Of a stretch of DNA of 64,000 bases, positions 17,939 through 27,589 are shown piece after piece. The translations under genes were made by a program, and so were the position numbers. This DNA is from Streptococcus sp. X13SY08. Its GTDB lineage: Bacteria > Bacillota > Bacilli > Lactobacillales > Streptococcaceae. Positions within the stretch are counted from its first letter, which is position 1. The number at the start of each line of letters is the position of its first letter. Below the pieces are notes generated by a model. The model was given only the letters and a program-made list of their open reading frames with translations. It was not told the DNA's origin and made no database searches. The stretch spans positions 124,001-188,000 of the forward strand of contig NZ_LFYO02000002.1 in the NCBI RefSeq assembly GCF_001182825.2, given 5' to 3'.

Positions 17939-18913
17939 TTATAGAGGCCAAGCTGGCGCGTCAGTAGGAGCTTGTAAAGCATGGATCCAACTAGGATCTG
18001 TCAATTCCAACATAGATAGAGACAATCCTTCCATATCTAGACTGGTCATCAGTTTGCTACTGGCCACGAAATCAATATTGAGTCCTTCCAATTCCATCAG
18101 ATCCAGCACGTGAGATAAGAAAAGTTCTTCTTCATCATGAGCAGTATTTCCTAAATTGTTGACTAAAATAGCAAAGCGTTGCCCTTTTTTCCAACGGAAA
18201 AACATTTTCAGCTTATTACAGAGTTCAATCGCTAATTTCTCTGTTGAAATATGGGGAACAGTCTTGTAGCCCGCTTCTCCATGAATGCCGACACCATAAG
18301 AAATAAATCCATCCTGTAAGTCAAACATAGCCTTATTTGTCACGGGAGAAGTAGCAGCTTTACTGGCAACGCCGAGAGTTGCGATATGAGAAGCGACACC
18401 AAGGGCTAACTGCTCAATTTCTTCGAGGCTACCACCGTTTTGAGCTGCATGACCTAGAATCTTATGAAGAAATAGCGTACCAGCAACACCGCGATGGCGG
18501 CGTTTAAATGCCGTTCCTTCGACGGAAATATCATCGTGGGAAACAACATAACGCACGGCAATTCCTTCTTTTCGAGCGGACTCAATGGCTTCTTGAAAGA
18601 CAGCTAAATCAGCTTGGAAATTTTTAATAATAACAAATACGCCCTTGCCCTTATCCAGAAAACGAAAGGCTTCTAAAATCTCCGTCGCTGTTGGAGGGAT
18701 AAAAATCTCTCCAGCGATTGCTCCCGCAAGCATACCTTGGCCTATGTAGCCAAAATGGGCTGGTTCATGACCACTGCCTCCACCTGAGAGAATAGGAAGC
18801 ACACTCTTATCTAAGGAAAGGGAATAGCTGTAGAGGAAACGACTAGTGCCCAGTTGCCTGATATCAGACGATTGAGCTAAGGGTTCTTGAATCTTTGTCA
18901 CGATGTGGTCCAT
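17939..18913 (-). CDS. dhaQ: DhaQ, DhaK-like co-activator of DhaS
   Basis: 324 residues, a paralogue of the DhaK encoded at 19675. In Lactococcus lactis DhaQ binds dihydroxyacetone through a histidine but has no kinase role and works as the ligand-sensing partner of the TetR-family activator DhaS. The sequence keeps LPILSGGGSGHEPAHFGYIG and the His-bearing loop YGVGIHGEAGY. It follows dhaS on the minus strand with a 5-nt gap, and both diverge from dhaKLM, exactly the lactococcal layout. This gives confidence in DhaQ over a second active DhaK. The non-catalytic role is inferred from family and context. Confidence 0.88.
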   Translation of the reverse strand: MDHIVTKIQEPLAQSSDIRQLGTSRFLYSYSLSLDKSVLPILSGGGSGHEPAHFGYIGQGMLAGAIAGEIFIPPTATEILEAFRFLDKGKGVFVIIKNFQADLAVFQEAIESARKEGIAVRYVVSHDDISVEGTAFKRRHRGVAGTLFLHKILGHAAQNGGSLEEIEQLALGVASHIATLGVASKAATSPVTNKAMFDLQDGFISYGVGIHGEAGYKTVPHISTEKLAIELCNKLKMFFRWKKGQRFAILVNNLGNTAHDEEELFLSHVLDLMELEGLNIDFVASSKLMTSLDMEGLSLSMLELTDPSWIHALQAPTDAPAWPL

Positions 18914-18917
18914 AATG

Positions 18918-19478
18918 TTACTCTTTCTGTTCGGAATAATGCTCTAAAAATGAAAGAAGCAGGGTTTCGGTATATTGTGCGAGGAGAAAAAAATCACCAT
19001 CTTTTTCTTGGAGCTGATTTTTAATGGTTTGTGCCAAAGCTGCCGCGTGATAGTGAAAGAAGAAATTTTTCTCTTCTTGTGGAATACGAAGCGGATGTTC
19101 CTGCCCATACTCTGCTACGATTTTCACGACCAATTGCAAACAATAATCCTGAAAATAAGACTGGAAATCATTTTGCGAATGCACTAAAAATAGTTGACGG
19201 TAGAAGCTACGATTTTGCTCAAAGAAATAAAAGACTTCATGCAAGAGACCCAGTCCTGAAATATAATTAAGATTATCAATAATTTGCTCTTGAAGCTCCG
19301 TTTTGAAAATCCATTCTAAGAGCTCGTATTTGTCTATAAAATGACTATAAAAGGTTTGTCGGCGCATGCCAGCTTCTTCCATGATATCGGTCACGGAAAT
19401 CTTATCAAATTCTTTTTGTTCCAAGACTTGTTTGAATGACTTGGCAATTTTCTTTTTGGTGATAATGGTTTTGGGCAT
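18918..19478 (-). CDS. dhaS: TetR-family transcriptional activator DhaS
   Basis: 186 residues. The N-terminal helix-turn-helix KKIAKSFKQVLEQKEFDKIS with VTDIMEEAGMRRQTFYSHFI is typical TetR. The C-terminal helical domain matches the DhaS/YvdT-like subgroup that lacks a conventional ligand pocket and instead docks DhaQ. It activates the divergent dhaKLM operon when dihydroxyacetone is bound by DhaQ. The operator seen at 19546-19567 supports this. Confidence 0.88.
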   Translation of the reverse strand: MPKTIITKKKIAKSFKQVLEQKEFDKISVTDIMEEAGMRRQTFYSHFIDKYELLEWIFKTELQEQIIDNLNYISGLGLLHEVFYFFEQNRSFYRQLFLVHSQNDFQSYFQDYCLQLVVKIVAEYGQEHPLRIPQEEKNFFFHYHAAALAQTIKNQLQEKDGDFFLLAQYTETLLLSFLEHYSEQKE

Positions 19479-19545
19479 AAGGGCCTTTCTACTTTATCCA
19501 TATCCTACTAGCACTAGTCTAGCACTGTCTTGATATCATTCCAAA

Positions 19546-19567
19546 GGACAAATCTGAAAATCTGTCC
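19546..19567. promoter_or_regulatory. DhaS operator
   Basis: Half-sites GGACAAAT (19546-19553) and ATCTGTCC (19560-19567) are separated by 6 nt. The lactococcal DhaS site, as I recall it, is GGACACAT-N6-ATTTGTCC, so 14 of 16 defined positions agree. It lies in the dhaS/dhaK divergent region. Confidence 0.75.
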
Positions 19568-19575
19568 CTTTTCAA

Positions 19576-19589
19576 ATAAAACGCTTTCT
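19576..19589 (+). promoter_or_regulatory. cre-like site upstream of dhaK
   Basis: ATAAAACGCTTTCT matches the CcpA consensus TGWAARCGYTWNCW at all but the first two positions. Confidence 0.5.
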
Positions 19590-19674
19590 TTTATACTGAT
19601 TATATCAAAAAACTTCTTTTTCAGCTCTGCTATTTGCAAAAGAAAAAGAAAACAAAACAAAAAGGAGGATCACC

Positions 19675-20664
19675 ATGAAAAAAGTGATCAATGAACCAAC
19701 TGCTGTAGTGGATGAAATGTTGCAAGGAAATTGCTTTGTTCACAGTGATTTAGTAGAACGTTTGGATGGCTTTGAAGTTATTGCACGCAAGGCTCCAAAA
19801 ACAGGCAAAGTGGCCTTGATTTCTGGTGGAGGAAGTGGACACGGACCGTCTCACGCTGGCTTTGTAGGAGAAGGTATGTTGTCTGCAGCTGTCTGTGGCG
19901 CAGTCTTTACATCTCCAACACCAGACCAAGTCTTGGAAGCTATCAAAGCATCTGACGAAGGTGCGGGTGTCTTCATGGTTATTAAAAACTATTCAGGCGA
20001 CATCATGAACTTTGAAATGGCGCAAGAAATGGCAGAAATGGAAGGCATCGAAGTCGCAAGTGTTGTCGTGGATGATGATATTGCGGTAGAAGATAGTCTC
20101 TATACCCAAGGAAAACGTGGGGTTGCAGGAACGATTTTAGTTCATAAAATCTTGGGACATGCAGTGCGCGAAGGTAAATCTCTAGCTGAAATCAAAGAAT
20201 TGGCTGATCAAGTCGTTGCCAATATTCATACTATCGGTGTGGCTTTGAGTGGCGCCACAGTACCTGAAGTGGGGAAACCTGGTTTTGTTTTGGCAGATGA
20301 TGAGATTGAATATGGTGTTGGTATCCACGGTGAGCCAGGCTATCGCAAAGAAAAATTGCAGAGCTCAAAAATTTTAGCAGAAGAATTAGTTGGTAAATTG
20401 TTAGAATCATTTGATGCTAAAGAAGGCGAAAAATACGGTGTTTTGATCAATGGTCTTGGCAGCACACCGCTGATGGAACAATACGTTTTTGCCAATGATG
20501 TAGCTCATCTCTTGGCAGAAAAAGGCATTGAAGTGATTTACAAAAAATTGGGCGATTACATGACTTCTATCGATATGGCAGACTTGTCATTGACCTTGAT
20601 TAAATTAGAGGACCAAGCATGGCTTGAAGCATTGAACAGCCCGGTTGTGACCGCTGCTTGGTAA
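19675..20664 (+). CDS. dhaK: Dihydroxyacetone kinase subunit DhaK
   Basis: 329 residues. It binds dihydroxyacetone covalently at a His (YGVGIHGEPGY) and presents it to DhaL-ADP, which transfers phosphate received from DhaM. The start MKKVINEPTAVVDEM is typical, the substrate-pocket motif is SGGGSGHGPSHAGFVG, and NGLGSTPLMEQYVF is also typical. AAAGGAGG lies 6 nt before the ATG. First gene of dhaKLM; the product dihydroxyacetone phosphate enters glycolysis. Confidence 0.95.
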   Translation: MKKVINEPTAVVDEMLQGNCFVHSDLVERLDGFEVIARKAPKTGKVALISGGGSGHGPSHAGFVGEGMLSAAVCGAVFTSPTPDQVLEAIKASDEGAGVFMVIKNYSGDIMNFEMAQEMAEMEGIEVASVVVDDDIAVEDSLYTQGKRGVAGTILVHKILGHAVREGKSLAEIKELADQVVANIHTIGVALSGATVPEVGKPGFVLADDEIEYGVGIHGEPGYRKEKLQSSKILAEELVGKLLESFDAKEGEKYGVLINGLGSTPLMEQYVFANDVAHLLAEKGIEVIYKKLGDYMTSIDMADLSLTLIKLEDQAWLEALNSPVVTAAW

Positions 20665-20695
20665 TCAGAAAATACAGTAAATGGGGGAGGAGCGT

Positions 20696-21283
20696 ATGGA
20701 TTTACAAACAGCCTTGGTATGGATGGATTTATTCCATCAAAGTATCCAAGAAAATAAAGATTATTTAAGTGAACTCGACACGCCAATCGGTGATGGAGAT
20801 CATGGTGGCAATATGGCGCGTGGTATGGCAGCAGTGGTGGCTGAATTGGAAGCAAAAGCAGCTGATTTGACCTCTAGTAGCGATGTCTTAAAAGTAGTTT
20901 CTATGCAACTATTGAGTAAGGTTGGTGGTGCTTCTGGTCCCCTTTATGGCTTAGCTTTTATGGGAATGATGAAGGCACAGCAAGCAGACCAATCTATTGC
21001 TGAAACAGTAGCAGCTGGTCTTGAAATGATTCAAAAACGTGGCAAGGCAGAAGTCGGAGAAAAAACCATGGTGGACGTTTGGTCAGGTGTTGTTGATGCC
21101 TTGAAAGCTGGGGAATTGACAGCAGAAACCGTTGATCATTTAGTATTGTCTACAAAAGAGATTCAAGCGACAAAAGGTCGGGCCTCCTACGTTGGTGAGC
21201 GCTTCATCGGCTATATCGATCCAGGTTCATTCTCATCAGGTTTACTGTTTAAAGCCTTGATTGCAGCAGGAGGTGTCGCATGA
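20696..21283 (+). CDS. dhaL: Dihydroxyacetone kinase subunit DhaL
   Basis: 195 residues from ATG 20696, which follows a GGGGGAGGAG ribosome-binding site. An earlier in-frame ATG at 20681 would overlap that site. DhaL holds ADP as a cofactor that is rephosphorylated by DhaM. The metal/ADP-binding motif is DTPIGDGDHGGNMARG, the nucleotide loop is KVGGASGPLYG, and KGRASYVGERFIGYIDPG is the C-terminal signature. Its stop codon overlaps the dhaM ATG by 4 nt. Confidence 0.95.
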   Translation: MDLQTALVWMDLFHQSIQENKDYLSELDTPIGDGDHGGNMARGMAAVVAELEAKAADLTSSSDVLKVVSMQLLSKVGGASGPLYGLAFMGMMKAQQADQSIAETVAAGLEMIQKRGKAEVGEKTMVDVWSGVVDALKAGELTAETVDHLVLSTKEIQATKGRASYVGERFIGYIDPGSFSSGLLFKALIAAGGVA

Positions 21284-21654
21284 GTTCAGTAGGTATTATC
21301 CTCGTTTCCCATTCTAAAAATTTAGCGCAAGGTGTGGTAGATTTGATTTCTGAAGTGGCAAAAGATGTATCCTTGACCTATGTTGGCGGAACGCCAGAGG
21401 GGGAAATTGGGACTAGTTTTGACCAAGTGCAGGAAATTGTGGATCAAAATCCTTGTGAGACACTCTTAGCCTTTTTCGACCTGGGTAGTGCTCGTATGAA
21501 TTTGGAAATGGTAGCAGATTTCTCAGAAAAAGAAATTCTCATTCAACAAGTTCCTGTAGTAGAAGGTGCCTACACAGCTGCTGCACTCCTACAAGCTGGG
21601 GCAGATTTGGGAGCTATTCAAGAGCAATTGAAAGCGTTAGAGATTCAGAAATAA
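21280..21654 (+). CDS. dhaM: PTS-dependent dihydroxyacetone kinase phosphotransferase DhaM
   Basis: 124 residues, a single EIIA-Man-like domain as in Gram-positive bacteria. It lacks the HPr and EI extensions of the E. coli protein. The phospho-His is in IILVSHSKNLAQG. It relays phosphate from HPr to DhaL-ADP, linking dihydroxyacetone use to PTS state. Last gene of dhaKLM, followed by a hairpin. Confidence 0.92.
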   Translation: MSSVGIILVSHSKNLAQGVVDLISEVAKDVSLTYVGGTPEGEIGTSFDQVQEIVDQNPCETLLAFFDLGSARMNLEMVADFSEKEILIQQVPVVEGAYTAAALLQAGADLGAIQEQLKALEIQK

Positions 21655-21671
21655 GCCAGATTCTTCACAAA

Positions 21672-21709
21672 GTTGAACTAGTTTATATTGGCAAATAAGC
21701 TAGTTCAAC
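21672..21709 (+). terminator. Hairpin after dhaM
   Basis: GTTGAACTAG (21672-21681) pairs with CTAGTTCAAC (21700-21709), with TTAT/ATAA extending the stem. Little U-tract follows, so it may be a terminator or a processing stem. Confidence 0.55.
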
Positions 21710-21760
21710 CAGTTGAAGAAAAAAATCACAAACTAATTCTGAGAAAAAAATATTTTTTTC

Positions 21761-21782
21761 TGATAAAATGTAAGCGCAAACA
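21761..21782 (+). promoter_or_regulatory. glpK promoter with overlapping cre site
   Basis: A -10-like TAAAAT (21764-21769) runs directly into TGTAAGCGCAAACA (21769-21782), which fits the cre consensus with one mismatch. CcpA binding here would block initiation, giving glucose repression of glycerol use. Confidence 0.65.
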
Positions 21783-21806
21783 AGGAATCCAAAAAGGAGA
21801 ATATAG

Positions 21807-23315
<1,509 letters not shown>

Positions 23316-23329
23316 AGAGAAGGGATTCT

Positions 23330-24844
23330 ATGGAATTTTCAACAAAAACCAGACGATTATCCTTGCAAAAAATGCAAGAACGCACCCTTGATTTGCTCAT
23401 CATCGGCGGGGGAATTACTGGTGCTGGAGTTGCACTGCAAGCCGCAGCTAGTGGTTTAGACACTGGCTTGATTGACACGCAGGATTTTGCAGAAGGAACT
23501 AGTAGTCGCTCGACAAAATTGGTTCATGGTGGTCTTCGTTATCTCAAACAATTTGACGTCGAAGTGGTAGCCGATACAGTTTCTGAGCGTGCTGTTGTTC
23601 AGCGCATTGCACCACATATTCCAAAACCGGATCCAATGATTTTGCCAGTCTACGATGAGCCGGGGTCAACCTTTAGCATGTTCCGCCTCAAAGTCGCTAT
23701 GGATCTCTATGACCTCTTGGCAAATGTGTCCAATACCCCTTTTGCCAACAAGGTTTTGAGTAAGGAAGAAATTCTCAAGCGCCTACCAGACTTGCAAGAA
23801 GAAGGCTTGGTCGGTGGCGGAGTTTATCTCGATTTCCGCAATAATGACGCCCGTCTCGTTATCGAAAATATCAAACGCGCTAATCAGGATGGAGCCCTCA
23901 TTGCCAGCCATGTCAAGGCAGCAGGTTTCCTTTATGATGAGAATGGAAAAGTCACCGGTGTGACAGCACGCGATCTCTCGACGGATCAAGTCTTGGAAAT
24001 GAAAGCCCGTCTGGTTATCAATACGACAGGTCCTTGGAGTGATACCGTCTGCAATCTCGAGAAGGATGCGAATTTCCACACTATGCGTCCAACAAATGGT
24101 GGCAATAGCGGCAAGATGAGCGATGATAGTTTCAATCATCTTATCAGCACGGTTCAATCTTATCTGGAACATGACAAGGATCGCAAAGATGTCGAAGAAG
24201 CGGCAACACATTTGGAAGGTTCCCTTTCTGAGAAAACACTTGATCCATCGGCAGTTTCACGCGGATCTAGCCTAGAACGCGACGAAAATGGTCTCATTAC
24301 CCTTTCTGGCGGTAAAATTACCGATTATCGTAAGATGGCAGAAGGTGCTATGGACATGATTTTGCAAATTTTACGAGATGAATTTGGTCGCAAGTTTAAA
24401 CTCATTCATTCAAAAACCTATACTGTTTCAGGTGGTGATTTGAATTCTGCCAATGTGGACCAAGAAATCGAAGCATATGCCCAACTTGGCTTGGTCAAAG
24501 GACTCAGCTTGGAAGAGTCACGCTATTTGGCGAATCTCTACGGTTCAAATGTACCTACAGTTTATAATTTGGCAGATGAATTGCAGGCAGCATCTGGTCT
24601 TAGCCTAGCTGATACGCTGTCACTACACTATGCTATGCGTTATGAAATGGCATTAACACCTGTTGATTTCTTCCTTCGTCGGACCAATTACATGCTCTTT
24701 AAGCGTGAACAATTGGATGATATGGTAGAGCCGGTCTTGCATGAAATGGCAGTCTACTATGACTGGTCAGAGGAAGAAAAAGAAAGTATGCGCAGCCATT
24801 TGCAAGAAACTCTTGCAGAAAATGATTTAAAGGATATAAAATAA
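23330..24844 (+). CDS. glpO: Alpha-glycerophosphate oxidase, internally shortened
   Basis: FAD enzyme oxidising glycerol 3-phosphate to dihydroxyacetone phosphate with release of H2O2. One open frame of 504 residues, whereas streptococcal GlpO is about 608. The N-terminal FAD motif LLIIGGGITGAGVALQAAA, RSTKLVHGGLRYL and the C-terminal VSRGSSLERDENGLITLSGG are present. After NTTGPWSD...HTMRPT the sequence jumps to NGGNSGKMSDDSF. About 85-90 residues normally lying between, including KGVHLV and the GLRPLI region that shapes the substrate site, are absent. The loss is in frame near 24090. If real the enzyme should be inactive. Confidence 0.9.
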   Translation: MEFSTKTRRLSLQKMQERTLDLLIIGGGITGAGVALQAAASGLDTGLIDTQDFAEGTSSRSTKLVHGGLRYLKQFDVEVVADTVSERAVVQRIAPHIPKPDPMILPVYDEPGSTFSMFRLKVAMDLYDLLANVSNTPFANKVLSKEEILKRLPDLQEEGLVGGGVYLDFRNNDARLVIENIKRANQDGALIASHVKAAGFLYDENGKVTGVTARDLSTDQVLEMKARLVINTTGPWSDTVCNLEKDANFHTMRPTNGGNSGKMSDDSFNHLISTVQSYLEHDKDRKDVEEAATHLEGSLSEKTLDPSAVSRGSSLERDENGLITLSGGKITDYRKMAEGAMDMILQILRDEFGRKFKLIHSKTYTVSGGDLNSANVDQEIEAYAQLGLVKGLSLEESRYLANLYGSNVPTVYNLADELQAASGLSLADTLSLHYAMRYEMALTPVDFFLRRTNYMLFKREQLDDMVEPVLHEMAVYYDWSEEEKESMRSHLQETLAENDLKDIK

Positions 24845-24858
24845 AAAGGAGAACACTC

Positions 24859-25566
24859 ATGACAAATGATGTATTTGGAGAATTTTTAGGAACACTTTTA
24901 TTGGTATTATTAGGTAACGGCGTCGTAGCTGGCGTTGTCCTTCCCAAGACCAAAAATAATAACGCAGGCTGGATTGTCATTACAGCTGGTTGGGCGTTTG
25001 CCGTAATGGTTGGTGCTTATGTAGCAGGAGCTCTTGGAGCAGGTCATTTGAATCCAGCGGTTTCTTTGGCATTTGCCCTTAAAGGAGACATCACGTGGGG
25101 TGCATTCTTTATGTATACAATCGTTCAATTCCTCGGTGCTATGGTCGGTACAACACTTGTATGGCTGATGCACAAACCTCACTACGATGAAGCAGAATAT
25201 GATCCAGGCAGTGTATTAGCAAGCTTTTCAACTGGACCAGCTATTCGTAATACCGCTTCAAACTTATTGAGTGAAGTATTGGGTACGTTTGTTTTGGTCT
25301 TGGCAATCTTGAGCTTTGGTTTCTATGAAATGCCAGCAGGCTTAGGTGTCCTTGCTGTTGCATTTACCATCTGGGGACTCGGTCTCTCACTAGGTGGTAC
25401 AACAGGTTATGCTCTCAACCCAGCACGTGACCTTGGTCCACGTATAATGCACGCAATCTTGCCATTAAAAGGCAAAGGCGATTCTGACTGGGGTTACTCA
25501 TGGATTCCAGTAGTTGGTCCACTTTTAGGAGCAGCATTGGCAGTATTGGTTTACGGACTCTTTTAA
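24859..25566 (+). CDS. glpF: Glycerol uptake facilitator (aquaglyceroporin)
   Basis: 235 residues, six membrane helices plus two half-helices. The two NPA motifs are HLNPAVSLAFAL and ALNPARDLGPRI; the second is NPAR with the selectivity-filter Arg. The wide-pore Gly/Asp signature of glycerol channels (GTTGYALNPARDLGP) separates it from aquaporins. Third gene of the glp operon, 14 nt after glpO, followed by a strong terminator. Confidence 0.95.
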   Translation: MTNDVFGEFLGTLLLVLLGNGVVAGVVLPKTKNNNAGWIVITAGWAFAVMVGAYVAGALGAGHLNPAVSLAFALKGDITWGAFFMYTIVQFLGAMVGTTLVWLMHKPHYDEAEYDPGSVLASFSTGPAIRNTASNLLSEVLGTFVLVLAILSFGFYEMPAGLGVLAVAFTIWGLGLSLGGTTGYALNPARDLGPRIMHAILPLKGKGDSDWGYSWIPVVGPLLGAALAVLVYGLF

Positions 25567-25571
25567 GAAAT

Positions 25572-25592
25572 AAAGCCCTTCGGGGCTTTTTT
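25572..25592 (+). terminator. Terminator after glpF
   Basis: AAAGCCC, TTCG tetraloop and GGGCTTT followed by T run (25572-25592). Confidence 0.92.
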
Positions 25593-25675
25593 TGTTTGAC
25601 AGTTAGTCAATCTATATCATCAGTGCTATGCGATTGTTCAGCTACTGAATCATTTTTTCGTGAGGTTGAAAAATG

Positions 25676-25684
25676 TGATATAAT
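25676..25684 (+). promoter_or_regulatory. Extended -10 promoter
   Basis: TGATATAAT at 25676-25684, 28 nt before the ATG at 25712. Confidence 0.65.
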
Positions 25685-25711
25685 AACAATAAATGAAAGG
25701 GGTTTAAAAGA

Positions 25712-27370
25712 ATGAAACGGGTGATAAAACATACCTTGATTGGTGCTTGGTGGCTCACTATGTTGCTATCTTACTGGTTTTGCCTGTCAGCTCTTAATCC
25801 ACTCAGCATGGATTTTTGGCTATTTCTACTAACTGCAATAATTCTAGCTTTTTTGTTGATGTTAGCATGGTATTTGAACTGCTCACAGGATCAAGTAGTG
25901 CACCGGAAAGGTAGACGCAAGGACGTTACAACAGATGGTCATTCTCATATGCCTAAGTCCTTGAAATGGCTAGGGATTGTATCTATTGTGCTTATTTTTT
26001 TCCTGTTTCTTCTTTCTTTTTTGAACTCCAGAATGTTTCGTGCTAAAGACTATGCCAACATTATTACAGTTAAAGAAGCAGACTTTACGGCAGATTTCCC
26101 AGAGACAAATATTTCAACACTGGCTTTATTGGATCGTGCCTCTGCTGAAAAGATTGGAGATACCTATTTGGGAACCATTGACAAAGTATCGCAGTTTGGT
26201 ATCTCTGACGATTACAGACAGATTGCGATTGGTGACCAACCCTACCGTGTTTCTCCACTAGAATATAAAAATTTTTGGAAATGGCTTTCCAATCGTAAAG
26301 AAGGAATTGGTTACTATGTCAAGGTCAATCAAACGACAGGGAAAGCGGAACTAGCTCGCTTGAATCAACCAATGAAATATTCAGACTCTGAATATGCTTT
26401 CCGAGATACCATGCGTTACTTACGTTTCCGCTATCCGACGACCATATTTGGAGATCCATCTTTCGAAGTAGACGATGAGGGAAATCCTTACTATATTGCA
26501 ACGGTTTATCAGCCAAAATTTATGTTATCCTCTAACGATCCGACAGGTGCGATTGTTCTGGATGCAGTCACAGGTGAAACCAAAGAATACTCCTTAGAAA
26601 CCATTCCAAAATGGATTGATCGGGTTTTCTCTGCAAGAAATGTCCTAAGTAGAATTGATGATTATTATACCTATCAAGATGGTTTTTGGAATACAGTCTT
26701 TAGTCAGACAGGTGTTAAGAAAACGACGGATAGCTATAACTACATCTCAATTGGTTCCGATATTTATCTCTATACGGGTATTACTTCAGCTACCGCAGAT
26801 TCATCCAATCTAGGTTTTATTTTGGTCAATATGCGGACCCGAGAAGTCACTAATTATAAATTAGCCTCTGCTACCGAAACTGCTGCTCAAGAATCTGCTG
26901 AAGGAGAAGTGCAGGAAAAAGGTTATGCAGCAACTGCCCCAACTTTAGTGAAACTCAATAACAAAGCTTACTACCTTGTGTCGTTGAAGGATGATGCTGG
27001 TCTCGTCAAATCGTATGCGACTGTAGATGCTGAAGATTATCAGCAGGTGACGGTCAATAATGACATTGAAACCTTGATTGCTCAATTTATCGATGTGGAT
27101 ACCTCTGCTTTATCTGGGGCTGCCTTATCTGGGAAAGCAGACAATGCTGCTGCCGTCATCACAGGAATTGTTGACAAATTAGGGACCCAAATGATTGCAG
27201 GGACGACCGTTTATTACATTGAATCAGATGGTGTTATCTACAAAATTAAGGCAAGTAAGGACACGCCGGATCAATTGCCCTTCTTAAAAGCTGGAGACGA
27301 GTTCACAGGGCAACTATCAAAAGACCAATATCTTAACCGAGTGAAAATCACTCCCAAACAGACTGAATAG
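25712..27370 (+). CDS. Conserved membrane protein with large extracellular domain
   Basis: 552 residues. Two membrane helices lie near residues 8-30 and 35-52 and a third at about 90-110 (LGIVSIVLIFFLFLLSFL). A ~440-residue domain, probably outside the cell, follows. Its regular beta-strand/acidic pattern (YFVKVN-like repeats, TGAIVLDAVTGETKEYSL, YYLVSLKDDAGLVKSYATVDAED) recalls PepSY-like or sensor-type folds. I do not recognise a named family. Stand-alone gene with its own promoter and terminator; no sorting motif. Confidence 0.7.
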   Translation: MKRVIKHTLIGAWWLTMLLSYWFCLSALNPLSMDFWLFLLTAIILAFLLMLAWYLNCSQDQVVHRKGRRKDVTTDGHSHMPKSLKWLGIVSIVLIFFLFLLSFLNSRMFRAKDYANIITVKEADFTADFPETNISTLALLDRASAEKIGDTYLGTIDKVSQFGISDDYRQIAIGDQPYRVSPLEYKNFWKWLSNRKEGIGYYVKVNQTTGKAELARLNQPMKYSDSEYAFRDTMRYLRFRYPTTIFGDPSFEVDDEGNPYYIATVYQPKFMLSSNDPTGAIVLDAVTGETKEYSLETIPKWIDRVFSARNVLSRIDDYYTYQDGFWNTVFSQTGVKKTTDSYNYISIGSDIYLYTGITSATADSSNLGFILVNMRTREVTNYKLASATETAAQESAEGEVQEKGYAATAPTLVKLNNKAYYLVSLKDDAGLVKSYATVDAEDYQQVTVNNDIETLIAQFIDVDTSALSGAALSGKADNAAAVITGIVDKLGTQMIAGTTVYYIESDGVIYKIKASKDTPDQLPFLKAGDEFTGQLSKDQYLNRVKITPKQTE

Positions 27371-27470
27371 ATGATAGCTATCATGGGACTCTCAGTGGAA
27401 TCAACATTTCTGGAAAGAAACCGTTTTTTGTCAGTAGTCACATTTTGGAAATCGATATATGACTCGTTTG

Positions 27471-27491
27471 AAAGCCCTCCGGGGCTTTTTT
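27471..27491 (+). terminator. Terminator
   Basis: AAAGCCC and GGGGCTTTTTT around a short loop, 100 nt after the membrane-protein gene. Confidence 0.85.
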
Positions 27492-27534
27492 GCTGATTTA
27501 AGACAGAAGCTCTGCTTATTTTTTACAGAAAATA

Positions 27535-27543
27535 TGATATAAT
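27535..27543 (+). promoter_or_regulatory. Extended -10 promoter of metG
   Basis: TGATATAAT at 27535-27543, 47 nt before the metG ATG. Confidence 0.65.
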
Positions 27544-27589
27544 GAACTGTTAGAAAAACGTGTTTCATTTGCACGGAAAGGAAGAACAT

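Noticed and set aside
17939-18913. DhaQ as a second catalytic DhaK
   Set aside because: Its operon with the TetR-type DhaS, divergent from dhaKLM, matches the lactococcal co-activator arrangement.
19508-19527. CTAGCACT direct repeat as a second regulator site before dhaK
   Set aside because: Short and low complexity; no known regulator fits and the DhaS palindrome explains the region better.
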